Shown: positions 14,005 to 23,719, counted from the first letter of the stretch. The stretch: 64,000 bases of DNA from Mycobacterium bohemicum DSM 44277 (GCF_001053185.1 NZ_CSTD01000001.1:430088-494087); one strand, 5' to 3'. The notes: generated by a model not told the origin, from the letters alone. Numbers and translations are program-made.

Positions 14005-14637
14005 ATGGCTCCCCAAACGCCGCGGCTGTATGTGTTGGCGGGCGTCAACGGTGCCGGCAAGAGCAGCATCGGCGGCGCCGCGATCCGCGCGGCGGGCGGC
14101 GACTACTACAACGCCGACGAGGCGGCCCGCGCCCTGAAGTCCGCCAACCCCGGACTCGGTCAGACCGAGGCGAACGCGGCGGCATGGCAGCAGGGCCGAA
14201 AGTTGTTGCAGCGAGCCATCGATCGGCGGCTTCATTTCAACTTCGAAACGACGCTGGGCGGAAACACCATGCCGCGATTGCTGGCGGAGGCCGCCGAACG
14301 CGGCATCGAGGTGCGCGTGTTCTACGTCGGGCTGGCCAGCGCCGACGCGCACGTCGAGCGGGTGCGACAGCGGGTCCGCGCCGGCGGGCACGACATTCCG
14401 GAAGCCGACATCCGCCGCCGCTACCGGCACAGCGTGTTGAACCTGGTGCGGTTGCTCCCATTGCTCACCGAGCTACGGGTGTACGACAACTCCGCGACCG
14501 CCGACCCGGCGGCCGGGCAGGCGCCGCTGCCGGTGCTGGTGCTGCACATGCGGCGCGGCCGCATCGTCGGGCCGGCCGAGCTGACCGGCACCCCGGACTG
14601 GGCCAAGCCCATCGTCGCCGCCGCGCTACAACTCTGA
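14005..14637 (+). CDS. Zeta-toxin-like P-loop kinase
   Basis: This 210-aa protein resembles zeta toxins and related small kinases. Walker A GVNGAGKSS is at residues 14-22. A Tyr-Asn-Ala-Asp-Glu segment (YYNADEAA) follows, then FNFETTLGG, the usual zeta substrate-side motif, then VRVFYVGLASADAHVERVRQRVRAGGHDIPEADIRRRYRHS, the arginine-rich lid. Zeta toxins phosphorylate UDP-N-acetylglucosamine and so block wall synthesis; some relatives target other small molecules. It probably forms a module with the preceding Phd/YefM gene. The downstream hairpin repeats may terminate its transcript. Confidence 0.78.
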   Translation: MAPQTPRLYVLAGVNGAGKSSIGGAAIRAAGGDYYNADEAARALKSANPGLGQTEANAAAWQQGRKLLQRAIDRRLHFNFETTLGGNTMPRLLAEAAERGIEVRVFYVGLASADAHVERVRQRVRAGGHDIPEADIRRRYRHSVLNLVRLLPLLTELRVYDNSATADPAAGQAPLPVLVLHMRRGRIVGPAELTGTPDWAKPIVAAALQL

Positions 14638-14660
14638 GCCCAGCGCGCGAGCCGGTCGGC

Positions 14661-14801
14661 CCCGTCCCGGGGCGCATCGTCAGCAAGCCGGGACCGATTG
14701 CTTGCTTCCTCAGCGCCCCGTCCCGGGGCGCATCGTCAGCAAGCCGGGACCGATTGCTTGCTTCCTCAGCGCCCCGTCCCGGGGCGCATCGTCAGCAAGC
14801 C
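14661..14801. repeat. 56-bp tandem repeat, about 2.5 copies (MIRU/REP-like)
   Basis: Units begin at 14661, 14717 and 14773. The first two are identical in the part I compared and the third stops after about 29 nt at 14801. Each unit holds a perfect hairpin (GCGCCCCG, 3-nt loop, CGGGGCGC) and a second stem (AGCAAG ... CTTGCT). The array follows the zeta-toxin stop and could act as a transcription terminator. The third copy breaks off where the IS110-family left end begins. Confidence 0.85.
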
Positions 14802-15058
14802 TAATGGGAACCGATCAGCGAGCCGTTGACAGGTTTTGATGCCCGGTCGGTAGATCCTGATCACCGAGCCGCCGGCCGGTGAGCACTGCTTAAGCCTGGA
14901 GTGCTGTTTGACTTCTAAGCCTAGATCGTGCCCCGGCCGGTTGGTGAGGTCATCTGTAGCGCTGATGGGGTGTCGTGCTTCGAGCACTGATCCATTAGGT
15001 TGCCGCCAGATGTCCTTGGGCTCGAGCATGTTTCACCGAACATCGAACAGGAGGCGAG
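14802..15058 (+). ncRNA. Candidate bridge RNA region of the IS110-family element
   Basis: This stretch has no gene. It contains two clear hairpins: AGCACT ... AGTGCT at 14882-14905, and GTGCT-TCG-AGCAC at 14975-14987. IS110-group elements carry a structured bridge RNA in the non-coding DNA upstream of the transposase, which guides target choice. Position, size and folding fit that model. I could not identify the guide loops by eye. Confidence 0.4.
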
Positions 15059-16285
15059 TTGACGATATTCGTCGGAGACGATTGGGCCGAGGACCATCAC
15101 GACGTCCACCTGATGGACGCCGAGGGGGCCCGGCTGGCATCGCGCCGGCTCCCGGAGGGACTCGCGGGCATCCGCGGATTCCACCAACTGGTGGCCGCCC
15201 ACGCCGAGGAACCCACCCAGGTGGTGATCGGCATCGAAACCGACCGCGGTTTGTGGGTCGAGGCCCTGACCGCGGCTGGCTATCAAGTGTTCGCGGTCAA
15301 CCCGCTCGCGGTGGCCCGCTACCGCGACCGTCACCAAGTGTCGGGTGCGAAGTCTGACGCCGGTGACGCCAAACTACTGGCTGACCTAGTCCGCACCGAC
15401 CGCCACAACCATCGCCCGATCGCCGGGGACAGTGCGGCTGTCGAGGCGGTCAAGGTCTTGGCGCGAGGTCACCAGAATCTGATCTGGACCCGAACCCGCC
15501 ACACCAACGCCCTGCGCAGCGCCTTGCGCGAGTACTACCCTGCGGCGTTGGAGGCCTTCGAGGACCTTGCCGGCCGCGATGCCCTGGCCGTCCTGGGCCG
15601 TGCACCGACTCCGGTCGAGGCCGCGCGGCTGAGCCTGTCCAAGATCCGGTCAACGCTCAAAGCTGCTGGGCGCCAACGTAACCTCGATACTCGAGCGCTG
15701 CAGATTCAGGAAATTCTGCGCAGCGAGCAGCTCGCTGCCCCGGGCGCGGTCACCGCCGCTTTCGCCGCGACAACCCGCGCCACGGTTGGGATCATCGCCG
15801 AGCTAAACCGCCAGATCGGCGAACTCGAAGCAGAACTCGCGACGCATTTTGAGGCACACCCGGACGCCGACATCTACCTCTCCCTGCCAGGACTTGGTGT
15901 CATCCTCGGCGCCCGGGTGCTCGGTGAGTTCGGGGACGACCCGAACCGATACACCACCGCCAAGTCTCGCAAGAACTACGCCGGAACGTCACCGCTTACC
16001 ATCGCGTCGGGAAAGAAACGCGCCGTGCTGGCCCGCCACGTCCGCAACCGCCGCCTCTACGACGCCATCGACCAATGGGCCTTCTGCGCCCTCAACCGCA
16101 GTCCAGGTGCCCGCGCCTTCTACGACCAACACCGCGCCGGCGGCGACACCCACCACCAAGCGCTACGCGCCTTAGGTAACCGCCTCGTAGGCATCCTGCA
16201 CGGCTGCCTCTGCCACCACAACGCCTACGACGAACACAAAGCCTGGGCACATCGCCAACCCAACCCCGACACCCAAGCAGCTTGA
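15059..16285 (+). CDS. IS110-family DEDD transposase/recombinase
   Basis: The 408-aa protein has the two IS110 domains. The N-terminal RuvC-like DEDD domain shows FVGDDWAEDHHDV, VVIGIETDRGLWVEAL and SGAKSDAGDAKLLADLVR. The C-terminal Transposase_20 domain shows YLSLPGLGVILGARVLGEFGD and KNYAGTSPLTIASGKK, in which a serine is the proposed recombination nucleophile. A helical region lies between. It starts at a TTG with AGGAGG 6 nt upstream. The frame is complete, so the element may be active. Codon use is slightly richer in A and T than the neighbouring dop gene, fitting a mobile origin. Confidence 0.93.
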   Translation: MTIFVGDDWAEDHHDVHLMDAEGARLASRRLPEGLAGIRGFHQLVAAHAEEPTQVVIGIETDRGLWVEALTAAGYQVFAVNPLAVARYRDRHQVSGAKSDAGDAKLLADLVRTDRHNHRPIAGDSAAVEAVKVLARGHQNLIWTRTRHTNALRSALREYYPAALEAFEDLAGRDALAVLGRAPTPVEAARLSLSKIRSTLKAAGRQRNLDTRALQIQEILRSEQLAAPGAVTAAFAATTRATVGIIAELNRQIGELEAELATHFEAHPDADIYLSLPGLGVILGARVLGEFGDDPNRYTTAKSRKNYAGTSPLTIASGKKRAVLARHVRNRRLYDAIDQWAFCALNRSPGARAFYDQHRAGGDTHHQALRALGNRLVGILHGCLCHHNAYDEHKAWAHRQPNPDTQAA

Positions 16286-16313
16286 CAACTTACGGTCCTG
16301 GGATGTCTAGGCT
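16282..16313 (+). promoter_or_regulatory. Possible IS-supplied hybrid promoter for dop
   Basis: A perfect TTGACA lies at 16282-16287, overlapping the transposase stop, and TAGGCT lies at 16308-16313, 6 nt before the dop ATG. The TAGGCT position suits a leaderless transcript starting at the ATG. The 20-nt spacer is longer than the ideal 17-18 nt. The -35 would come from the insertion sequence and the -10 from native DNA. Confidence 0.35.
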
Positions 16314-16319
16314 GGTGGG

Positions 16320-17828
16320 ATGCAACGGATTATCGGCACGGAGGTCGAGTACGGCATCTCGTCGCCGTCGGACCCGACCGCCAACCCGATCCTGACCTCG
16401 ACGCAGGCGGTCCTCGCCTATGCCGCGGCCGCCGGGATTCAGCGCGCCAAGCGGACCCGCTGGGACTACGAGGTGGAATCGCCGCTGCGCGACGCCCGGG
16501 GTTTCGACCTGAGCCGCTCGGCGGGACCGCCGCCCGTGGTCGACGCCGACGAGGTGGGCGCGGCCAACATGATCCTGACCAACGGCGCGCGCCTCTACGT
16601 CGACCACGCGCACCCGGAGTACTCGGCGCCCGAATGCACCGACCCGCTCGACGCCGTAATCTGGGACAAGGCCGGCGAACGCGTCATGGAAGCCGCCGCC
16701 AGGCACGTCGCCAGCGTGCCGGGCGCGGCCAAGCTGCAGCTGTACAAGAACAACGTCGACGGCAAGGGCGCCTCCTACGGGTCGCACGAGAACTACCTGA
16801 TGTCGCGCCAGACGCCGTTCTCGGCGATCATCGCCGGGCTGACCCCGTTTCTGGTGTCCCGCCAGGTGGTCACCGGTTCGGGCCGGGTCGGCATCGGGCC
16901 CTCCGGTGACGAGCCGGGCTTCCAACTCTCCCAGCGCTCGGATTACATCGAGGTCGAGGTCGGGCTGGAGACCACCCTCAAGCGCGGCATCATCAACACC
17001 CGCGACGAGCCCCACGCCGACGCCGACCGCTACCGCCGGCTGCACGTGATCATCGGCGACGCCAACCTCGCCGAAACGTCGACCTACCTGAAGCTGGGCA
17101 CCACGGCGCTGGTGCTCGATCTGATCGAAGAGGGCCCGGCCCACGGCATCGACCTCAGTGACCTGACGCTGGCCCGGCCGGTGCACGCCGTCCACGCGAT
17201 CAGCCGCGACCCGTCGCTGCGGGTCGCGGTCGCCCTGGCCGACGGCCGCGAAATGACGGGCCTTGCGCTGCAACGCATTTACCTCGACCGGGTGGCCAAG
17301 CTGGTGGACGGTCGCGACCCCGATCCCCGCGCGGCCGACGTCGTCGAGACCTGGGCGCACGTGCTCGACCTGCTCGAGCGCGACCCCATGGAATGCGCCG
17401 AGCTGCTGGACTGGCCCGCCAAGCTGCGGCTGTTGGAGGGCTTCCGGCAGCGGGAGAACCTGAACTGGTCGGCGCCGCGGCTGCACCTGGTCGACCTGCA
17501 ATACTCCGACGTCCGGCTGGACAAGGGCCTGTACAACCGCCTCGTGGCGCGCGGCTCGATGAAGCGTCTGGTCAGCGAACATCAGGTGCTCGAAGCCGTC
17601 GACAACCCGCCGACGGACACCCGCGCGTACTTCCGCGGGGAATGCCTGCGCCGCTTCGGCGCCGACATCGCCGCGGCCAGCTGGGACTCGGTGATCTTCG
17701 ACCTCGGCGGCGATTCGCTGGTCCGCATCCCGACCCTGGAGCCGCTGCGCGGCAGCAAGGCGCACGTCGGCGCGCTGCTGGACTCCGTGAACAGCGCCGT
17801 CGAACTGGTGGAGCAACTCACGAGCTGA
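16320..17828 (+). CDS. dop: Pup deamidase/depupylase Dop
   Basis: Dop converts the C-terminal Gln of Pup to Glu so that Pup can be ligated, and also removes Pup from substrates. The 502-aa protein is a glutamine-synthetase-like enzyme: nucleotide and metal ligand motif [12 protein letters not shown] at the start, the Dop-specific loop of about 40 residues (roughly 40-80, with ETDs replaced here by [15 protein letters not shown]), then [13 protein letters not shown] with the catalytic Asp, and [18 protein letters not shown]. The C-terminal small domain ends in LTS. It begins at an ATG about 35 nt after the transposase, so its native upstream region has been replaced. It works with pup, prcB and prcA downstream. 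Confidence 0.97.
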   Translation: MQRIIGTEVEYGISSPSDPTANPILTSTQAVLAYAAAAGIQRAKRTRWDYEVESPLRDARGFDLSRSAGPPPVVDADEVGAANMILTNGARLYVDHAHPEYSAPECTDPLDAVIWDKAGERVMEAAARHVASVPGAAKLQLYKNNVDGKGASYGSHENYLMSRQTPFSAIIAGLTPFLVSRQVVTGSGRVGIGPSGDEPGFQLSQRSDYIEVEVGLETTLKRGIINTRDEPHADADRYRRLHVIIGDANLAETSTYLKLGTTALVLDLIEEGPAHGIDLSDLTLARPVHAVHAISRDPSLRVAVALADGREMTGLALQRIYLDRVAKLVDGRDPDPRAADVVETWAHVLDLLERDPMECAELLDWPAKLRLLEGFRQRENLNWSAPRLHLVDLQYSDVRLDKGLYNRLVARGSMKRLVSEHQVLEAVDNPPTDTRAYFRGECLRRFGADIAAASWDSVIFDLGGDSLVRIPTLEPLRGSKAHVGALLDSVNSAVELVEQLTS

Positions 17829-17955
17829 GCCCGGTTCGGGAGGGAAACGTCGGGGTCGAACGGTAGGGTAGAGAAGACCAACGGGCAATGTGGCGCGGCT
17901 ACCAAGAGAACATCGACAAAGCGTTGCATGAACTCGGATCAAGCAGGAGGCGGCT

Positions 17956-18150
17956 ATGGCTCAGGAGCAGACCAAGCGTGGCGGTGGCGGCGGTGATGAC
18001 GACGACTTCACCGACAGCACGGCCGCGGGCCAGGAGCGCCGCGAGAAGCTTGCCGAAGACACCGACGACCTGCTCGACGAGATCGACGACGTCCTTGAGG
18101 AGAACGCTGAGGACTTTGTCCGGGCGTATGTCCAAAAGGGCGGACAGTGA
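17956..18150 (+). CDS. pup: Prokaryotic ubiquitin-like protein Pup
   Basis: Pup is the 64-residue disordered tag attached to lysines of proteins destined for the proteasome. The sequence is Gly/Asp-rich at the start ([13 protein letters not shown]), has the helical Mpa-binding segment (residues about 30-58) and ends in Gly-Gly-Gln, so it needs deamidation by Dop before PafA can attach it. AGGAGG lies 6 nt before the ATG. Its TGA overlaps the GTG start of prcB (GTGA), giving tight coupling. Confidence 0.98.
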   Translation: MAQEQTKRGGGGGDDDDFTDSTAAGQERREKLAEDTDDLLDEIDDVLEENAEDFVRAYVQKGGQ

Positions 18151-19031
18151 CCTGGTCCTTTTCTGATCGCCTGCCCACCAACTTCGCACTTCCGGCCAAT
18201 CCCACGGTAAATCTGTCGTCCTTCGCCGACTTCCTGCGGCGCGAGGCGCCCGAGCTGCTGCCGGCGAGCCTGGGCAGCGGGCATCCCGGAGCGGCGGGCG
18301 CTCAGCTGCCGCACGGCACCACGATCGTCGCGCTGAAATACCCCGGCGGGGCCCTCATCGCCGGGGATCGGCGTTCGACGCAGGGCAACATGATCGCCGG
18401 GCGCGACGTGAAGAAGGTGTACATCACCGACGACTACACCGCCACGGGCATCGCCGGAACCGCGGCGATCGCGGTGGAATTCGCCCGCCTGTATGCCGTC
18501 GAACTCGAGCACTACGAGAAGCTCGAGGGGGTGCCGCTGACGTTCGCCGGCAAGGTGAACCGGCTCGCGATCATGGTGCGCGGGAACCTGGCCGCGGCGA
18601 TGCAGGGGCTGGTCGCCCTTCCGCTGCTGGCGGGGTATGACATTCACGCCGCCGACCCGGAAACCGCCGGGCGCATCGTGTCGTTCGACGCCGCCGGCGG
18701 CTGGAACCTGGAGGAAGAGGGCTACCAGTCGGTGGGCTCGGGATCGATCTTCGCGAAGTCGTCGATGAAGAAGCTGTACTCACAGGTGACCGACGCCGAC
18801 TCCGCGGTGCGGGTGGCGGTCGAGGCGCTCTACGACGCCGCCGACGACGATTCCGCCACCGGCGGACCGGATCTGGTTCGCGGCATCTACCCGACGGCCG
18901 TCACCATCGGCGCCGAGGGCGCGGTCGAGGTGCCGGAGAGCCGCATCGCCGAGCTGGCCCGGCAGGTGGTCGAAAGCCGCTCGCGCGCAGACACATTTGG
19001 CCCCGACGCCGAAAAGCGGGGGAAGAAGTGA
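18147..19031 (+). CDS. prcB: 20S proteasome beta subunit
   Basis: PrcB is the catalytic subunit of the 28-mer core. The 294-aa precursor has a 57-residue propeptide ending in LPHG; autocleavage would expose Thr58 of [11 protein letters not shown] as the nucleophile. The lysine and aspartate of the Ntn-hydrolase site are present (GDRRST). The GTG start overlaps the pup stop, and the stop overlaps the prcA start, so pup-prcB-prcA form one coupled operon. Length matches the mycobacterial family (about 291 aa). Confidence 0.98.
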   Translation: MTWSFSDRLPTNFALPANPTVNLSSFADFLRREAPELLPASLGSGHPGAAGAQLPHGTTIVALKYPGGALIAGDRRSTQGNMIAGRDVKKVYITDDYTATGIAGTAAIAVEFARLYAVELEHYEKLEGVPLTFAGKVNRLAIMVRGNLAAAMQGLVALPLLAGYDIHAADPETAGRIVSFDAAGGWNLEEEGYQSVGSGSIFAKSSMKKLYSQVTDADSAVRVAVEALYDAADDDSATGGPDLVRGIYPTAVTIGAEGAVEVPESRIAELARQVVESRSRADTFGPDAEKRGKK

Positions 19032-19792
19032 GCTTCCCGTATTTCATCTCGCCCGAACAGGCCATGCGCGAGCGTAGCGAGCTCGCGCGCAAGGGCATTG
19101 CCCGCGGCCGAAGCGTGGTCGCGCTGGCGTATGCGGGCGGTGTGCTGTTCGTGGCCGAGAACCCGTCGCGGTCCTTGCAGAAGATCAGCGAACTCTACGA
19201 CCGCGTCGGGTTCGCCGCCGCGGGCAAGTTCAACGAGTTCGACAACCTGCGCCGCGGCGGGATCCAGTTCGCCGACACCCGCGGCTACGCCTACGACCGC
19301 CGCGACGTCACCGGCAGGCAACTGGCCAACGTCTACGCGCAGACGTTGGGCACCATCTTCACCGAGCAGGCCAAGCCCTACGAAGTCGAGTTGTGCGTCG
19401 CCGAGGTGGCGCACTACGGCGAGACCAAGCCGCCCGAGCTCTACCGGATCCTCTACGACGGATCGATCGCCGACGAGCCGCATTTCGTGGTGATGGGCGG
19501 CACCACCGAGCCCATCGCCACGGCGCTCAAGGACACCTTCAGGGAGAACGCCGATCTATCCGAGGCGGTGCGCATCGCCGTCGAGGCGCTGCGCGCCGGC
19601 AGCGCCGACGCCCCAGGCAACTCCGGGGGCTCGGGCAGCGACCAGCCGACCCTGGGCGTGGCCTCCCTGGAGGTCGCGGTCCTGGACGCCAGCCGGCCGC
19701 GTCGGGCATTTCGCCGCATCACGGGCTCGGCCCTCAACGCGCTGTTGCCGCAGCCCGAGGGCGAATCCAAGAACGGCAAGTCGGCCAAGTAG
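19028..19792 (+). CDS. prcA: 20S proteasome alpha subunit
   Basis: PrcA forms the outer rings and the gate of the proteasome. The 254-aa protein starts [26 protein letters not shown], the alpha-subunit N-terminal gate and H0 helix, followed by the non-catalytic Ntn fold ([18 protein letters not shown]). The tail is basic and Ser/Lys-rich. A GTG start overlaps the prcB stop by 4 nt. pafA follows after 79 nt. From memory, in M. tuberculosis this gap carries a PE/PPE pair and an IS6110 region; none is present here. Confidence 0.98.
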   Translation: MSFPYFISPEQAMRERSELARKGIARGRSVVALAYAGGVLFVAENPSRSLQKISELYDRVGFAAAGKFNEFDNLRRGGIQFADTRGYAYDRRDVTGRQLANVYAQTLGTIFTEQAKPYEVELCVAEVAHYGETKPPELYRILYDGSIADEPHFVVMGGTTEPIATALKDTFRENADLSEAVRIAVEALRAGSADAPGNSGGSGSDQPTLGVASLEVAVLDASRPRRAFRRITGSALNALLPQPEGESKNGKSAK

Positions 19793-19871
19793 CCGCCGCC
19801 CCGGCTACAAAACCGTCACGTACCCGGGAGCTTTCGCCCCAGCCGCGCCCGCAGCCAGTACCCTCGATTGG

Positions 19872-21230
19872 GTGCAGCGACGAATCATGGGCATCGAGAC
19901 CGAGTTCGGTGTCACCTGCACCTTTCACGGTCATCGCCGGCTGAGCCCCGACGAGGTGGCCCGCTACCTGTTCCGGCGGGTGGTGTCGTGGGGCCGCAGT
20001 TCCAACGTGTTCCTTCGCAACGGCGCCCGCCTCTACCTGGACGTGGGCAGCCACCCGGAGTACGCCACCGCCGAATGCGACAGCCTGGTGCAGCTGGTCA
20101 CCCACGACCGCGCCGGTGAATGGGTGCTGGAAGACCTGCTGATCGATGCCGAGCAGCGGCTGGCCGACGAGGGCATCGGCGGCGACATCTACCTGTTCAA
20201 GAACAACACCGACTCGGCGGGCAACTCCTACGGCTGCCACGAGAACTACCTGATCGTGCGGGCCGGCGAGTTCTCCCGGATCTCCGACGTGCTGCTGCCC
20301 TTCCTGGTCACCCGGCAGCTGATCTGCGGTGCCGGCAAGGTGCTGCAGACGCCGAAGGCGGCGACGTTCTGCCTCTCGCAGCGCGCCGAGCACATCTGGG
20401 AGGGCGTGTCGTCGGCCACCACCCGCAGCCGGCCGATCATCAACACCCGCGACGAGCCGCACGCTGACGCCGAGAAGTACCGCCGGCTGCACGTCATCGT
20501 CGGCGACTCCAACATGTGCGAGACCACGACGATGCTCAAGGTCGGGACCGCGGCGCTGGTGCTGGAGATGATCGAGGCCGGCGTTCCCTTCCGCGACTTC
20601 TCGCTGGACAACCCCATCCGCGCCATTCGCGAGGTCAGCCACGACGTCACGGGTCGCCGGCCCGTGCGACTGGCCGGCGGGCGCCAGGCCAGCGCGCTGG
20701 ACATCCAGCGCGAGTACTACAGCCGCGCCGTCGAGCACCTGCAGACCCGCGAGCCCAACGCGCAGATCGAGCAGGTCGTCGACCTGTGGGGCCGCCAGCT
20801 CGACGCCGTCGAAAGCCAGGACTTCGCCAAGGTGGACACCGAGATCGACTGGGTGATCAAGCGCAAGCTGTTCCAGCGCTACCAGGATCGCTACAACATG
20901 GAGCTGTCCGACCCGAAGATCGCCCAGCTCGACCTGGCCTACCACGACATCAAACGCGGTCGCGGCGTCTTCGACCTGCTGCAGCGCAAGGGTCTGGCGG
21001 CGCGGGTCACCACCGACGAGGAGATCGCGGAGGCCGTCGACACCCCGCCGCAGACCACGCGGGCCCGGCTGCGGGGGGAGTTCATCAGCGCCGCACAGGC
21101 GGCGGGCCGCGACTTCACCGTGGACTGGGTGCACCTCAAGCTCAACGACCAGGCGCAGCGCACGGTGCTGTGCAAGGACCCCTTCCGGGCGGTCGACGAG
21201 CGGGTCAAGCGGCTCATCGCGAGCATGTAA
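19872..21230 (+). CDS. pafA: Pup-protein ligase PafA
   Basis: PafA uses ATP to form an isopeptide bond between the Pup C-terminal glutamate and substrate lysines. This 452-aa glutamine-synthetase-like ligase has the metal ligand Glu9 in MGIETEFG, the catalytic base Asp57 in [11 protein letters not shown], and the shared [18 protein letters not shown] motif also seen in Dop. It lacks the Dop loop, which separates it from its paralogue upstream. It has a GTG start. Length equals the M. tuberculosis protein. Confidence 0.98.
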   Translation: MQRRIMGIETEFGVTCTFHGHRRLSPDEVARYLFRRVVSWGRSSNVFLRNGARLYLDVGSHPEYATAECDSLVQLVTHDRAGEWVLEDLLIDAEQRLADEGIGGDIYLFKNNTDSAGNSYGCHENYLIVRAGEFSRISDVLLPFLVTRQLICGAGKVLQTPKAATFCLSQRAEHIWEGVSSATTRSRPIINTRDEPHADAEKYRRLHVIVGDSNMCETTTMLKVGTAALVLEMIEAGVPFRDFSLDNPIRAIREVSHDVTGRRPVRLAGGRQASALDIQREYYSRAVEHLQTREPNAQIEQVVDLWGRQLDAVESQDFAKVDTEIDWVIKRKLFQRYQDRYNMELSDPKIAQLDLAYHDIKRGRGVFDLLQRKGLAARVTTDEEIAEAVDTPPQTTRARLRGEFISAAQAAGRDFTVDWVHLKLNDQAQRTVLCKDPFRAVDERVKRLIASM

Positions 21231-21350
21231 CTGCCGAATTCGAGAGTCGGTGCCGCCTCTCCAGACCGACGCGGCCGGGGCGCATGGCAATAACAACGCG
21301 GCCGGCCGCGTGACAACGCCGGGCGCGGGCCATCGAATAACCTGGTGCAA

Positions 21351-22355
21351 ATGGCGATCTCGAAAGTCGAGCGGCTGGTCAACTTGGTCATCGCTCTGCT
21401 GTCCACCCGCGGCTTCATCACCGCCGAGAAGATCAGGTCCACCGTCGCCGGCTATTCGGAGAGCCCCTCCCTCGAGGCGTTCTCGCGGATGTTCGAACGC
21501 GACAAGAACGAGCTGCGTGACCTCGGCATCCCCCTCGAGGTCGGCAGGGTGTCGGCGCTGGACCCGACCGAGGGCTACCGCATCAACCGCGACGCCTACT
21601 CCCTGCCGCCCGTCGAACTCACCCCGGACGAAGCCGCCGCGGTCGCCGTCGCCACCCAGTTGTGGGAGTCGCCCGAACTGATCACCGCCACCCAGGGCGC
21701 GTTGCTCAAGCTGCGCGCCGCCGGGGTGGACGTCGACCCGATGGAGACGGGGGCACCCGTGGCGATCGCCTCCCCGGCCGGCGTGCCCGGCCTGCGCGGC
21801 TCCGAGGGCGTCCTCGGGATCCTGCTGTCCGCCATCGATTCCGGGCGGGCGGTGCAATTCGAGCACCGATCCTCGCGGGCCGAGCCCTTCAGCGTGCGCA
21901 CCGTGGAGCCGTGGGGGGTGGTCACCGAAAGGGGCCGCTGGTACCTGGTGGGACACGACCGCGACCGCGACGACACCCGCGTCTTCCGGCTCTCCCGAAT
22001 CGGGAGCGAGGTCACCCCCATCGGCCCGGCCGGTGCGGTCACCGTCCCCGACGGCGTCGACCTGCGCGCGATGGTGGCGCAGAAGGTCACCGAGCTGACC
22101 GAGGCGCCGACGAGCGGACGGGCCCGGGTCTGGGTCGCCGACGGACGCGCCACGGCGCTGCGGCGCGCGGGACGCTCCCTGGCTTCGCGCCGGCTGGGCG
22201 ACCGCGACGGCGAGGTGATCGAACTCGACATCCGTTCCGCCGACCTCCTGGCGCGCGACATCGCCGGGTACGGCGCGGACGCCGTCGTGCTGGAGCCGCA
22301 GGCCCTGCGCGAGAACGTCCTGGCCCGGCTGCGGGCGCAGGAGCGGCGCCCATGA
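21351..22355 (+). CDS. pafB: WYL-domain transcriptional regulator PafB
   Basis: PafB forms a heterodimer with PafC that activates the RecA-independent DNA-damage response in mycobacteria. The 334-aa protein has an N-terminal winged helix-turn-helix (ISKVERLVNLVIALLSTRGFITAEKI), a WYL domain (EPWGVVTERGRWYLVGHDRDRDDTRVFRLSRI) expected to sense single-stranded nucleic acid, and a WCX C-terminal domain. I chose the ATG at 21351, matching the known N-terminus; a GTG 6 nt upstream is open. Its stop overlaps pafC in ATGA. It is not required for pupylation itself. Confidence 0.96.
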   Translation: MAISKVERLVNLVIALLSTRGFITAEKIRSTVAGYSESPSLEAFSRMFERDKNELRDLGIPLEVGRVSALDPTEGYRINRDAYSLPPVELTPDEAAAVAVATQLWESPELITATQGALLKLRAAGVDVDPMETGAPVAIASPAGVPGLRGSEGVLGILLSAIDSGRAVQFEHRSSRAEPFSVRTVEPWGVVTERGRWYLVGHDRDRDDTRVFRLSRIGSEVTPIGPAGAVTVPDGVDLRAMVAQKVTELTEAPTSGRARVWVADGRATALRRAGRSLASRRLGDRDGEVIELDIRSADLLARDIAGYGADAVVLEPQALRENVLARLRAQERRP

Positions 22356-23338
22356 CCCCCGTGTCGACCCGCCTGGTCCGGCTGCTCAACATGGTCCCGT
22401 ACTTCCAGGCCAACCCGCGCATCACCCGGGCCGAGGCCGCCGCGGCCCTGGGGGTGACGGTCCAGCAGCTCGAGGAAGACCTCAACCAGCTGTGGATGTG
22501 CGGCCTGCCCGGCTACTACCCGGGGGACCTCATCGACTTCGAGTTCTCCGGCGACAGAATCCAGGTGACCTTCTCCGCGGGCATCGACCGGCCGCTCAAG
22601 CTCACCTCGCCCGAGGCCACCGGCCTGCTGGTGGCGCTGCGGGCGCTGGCCGACATCCCCGGCGTGGTCGACCCGGAGGCGGCGCGCAGCGCCATCGCCA
22701 AGATCGAGGCCGCGGCCGGAGCGGTGGGCCGGGAGGCCACCGGGGCGGCGGCGGCCACCGAGGAGCCGGCGCCCGCCGAGAATCGGGTGGCGGCCGCGGT
22801 GCGAACGGCCGTTCGCCACCGGCAGGCCCTGACCATCGACTACTACTCCGCGTCCCGCGACGCGCTGGCCAGCCGGGTCGTCGACCCGATCCGGGTGTTG
22901 CTGATCGGCGGTCACAGCTACCTGGAGGCGTGGTCACGGGACGCCGAAGGGGTGCGGCTGTTCCGCTTCGACCGGATCGTGGACGCCAGCGAGCTCGGCG
23001 AGCCGGCGGCTCCGCCCGAGCCGGTGCTGGCGGCGCCGCCCGACACGTCGCTGTTCGACGGGGACCCATCCCTGCCGTCGGCCACGCTGCGGATCGCGCC
23101 GCATGCGTCCTGGATGCTGGAGTACTACCCGATGCGGGACGTCCGCGAGTTTCCCGACGGGTCGTGTGAAGCCGTCATGACCTACGCCTCCGAGGACTGG
23201 ATGACGCGCCTGGTGCTGGGCTTCGGCTCGGGGGTGCGGGTGCTGCGGCCGCAGTCCCTCGCGGCGCGCGTCAGCGACGCGGCGGCGGACGCCGTGCGGG
23301 CCTACGAGGCCAGCGCCGAGGACGACGGGCAGGGGTGA
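22352..23338 (+). CDS. pafC: WYL-domain transcriptional regulator PafC
   Basis: PafC is the partner of PafB in the DNA-damage activator. The 328-aa protein has a winged helix at the N-terminus ([32 protein letters not shown]), a WYL domain ([43 protein letters not shown]) and a C-terminal WCX domain. The ATG overlaps the pafB stop by 4 nt, as expected for subunits made in equal amounts. tatA follows after 83 nt, in the order typical of mycobacteria. Confidence 0.95.
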   Translation: MTPVSTRLVRLLNMVPYFQANPRITRAEAAAALGVTVQQLEEDLNQLWMCGLPGYYPGDLIDFEFSGDRIQVTFSAGIDRPLKLTSPEATGLLVALRALADIPGVVDPEAARSAIAKIEAAAGAVGREATGAAAATEEPAPAENRVAAAVRTAVRHRQALTIDYYSASRDALASRVVDPIRVLLIGGHSYLEAWSRDAEGVRLFRFDRIVDASELGEPAAPPEPVLAAPPDTSLFDGDPSLPSATLRIAPHASWMLEYYPMRDVREFPDGSCEAVMTYASEDWMTRLVLGFGSGVRVLRPQSLAARVSDAAADAVRAYEASAEDDGQG

Positions 23339-23421
23339 CCGCCCGGACGATCCTGGGCGCGGTCACGCCGGCACCGCCCCCGGCTGCGGTAACATCGGGT
23401 GGACGACTGGAGGTAAACAAA

Positions 23422-23673
23422 GTGGGCAGTCTTAGTCCTTGGCACTGGGCGATCCTCGCTGTCGTGGTGATCTTGCTCTTCGGCGCGAAGAAGCTCCCCG
23501 ATGCGGCGCGTTCGCTGGGCAAGTCGATGCGCATCTTCAAATCCGAACTCCGCGAAATGCAGAGCGAGAACAAGACCGACACGTCCGCACTGGAGAGCCC
23601 CGCACCCGTGCAGTCGCAGCGGGTCGAACCCCCCGCCGCCGAGCAGGGGCACACCGAAGCACGCCCGGCCTAG
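23422..23673 (+). CDS. tatA: Sec-independent translocase subunit TatA
   Basis: TatA builds the twin-arginine translocation pore. The 83-aa protein has a single N-terminal membrane helix ([20 protein letters not shown]), the FGxxKLP hinge, the amphipathic helix [20 protein letters not shown] and a polar disordered tail. The GTG start with TGGAGG 9-10 nt upstream matches the family N-terminus. It is followed by tatC after 46 nt. Confidence 0.96.
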   Translation: MGSLSPWHWAILAVVVILLFGAKKLPDAARSLGKSMRIFKSELREMQSENKTDTSALESPAPVQSQRVEPPAAEQGHTEARPA

Positions 23674-23719
23674 CGCGGCAATCGCCGTCGCGGTGCGCGA
23701 GCGCCACTGATCGAGCATC

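Larger units (their letters stand above)
14802..16300 (+). mobile_element. IS110-family insertion sequence (ends approximate)
   Basis: A single transposase gene is flanked by about 255 nt of non-coding DNA on the left and very little on the right. No terminal inverted repeats are visible. That layout, with a DEDD transposase, is typical of the IS110 group (IS900-like in mycobacteria). The left boundary is placed where the 56-bp repeat stops matching. The right boundary is uncertain, somewhere between the transposase stop (16285) and the dop start (16320). Confidence 0.8.

Noticed and set aside
14661..14801. CRISPR array
   Set aside because: The 56-bp units are directly adjacent with no unique spacers, and no cas genes are present; the Cas4-like nuclease at 6.1-7.0 kb is the chromosomal Rv2119 type.
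16290..17942. A 550-codon minus-strand frame opposite dop
   Set aside because: Antisense shadow of Dop with reverse-frame composition and no motif.
23674..23719. A separate small gene between tatA and tatC
   Set aside because: Only 46 nt, with no start plus ribosome site that would give a sensible product.
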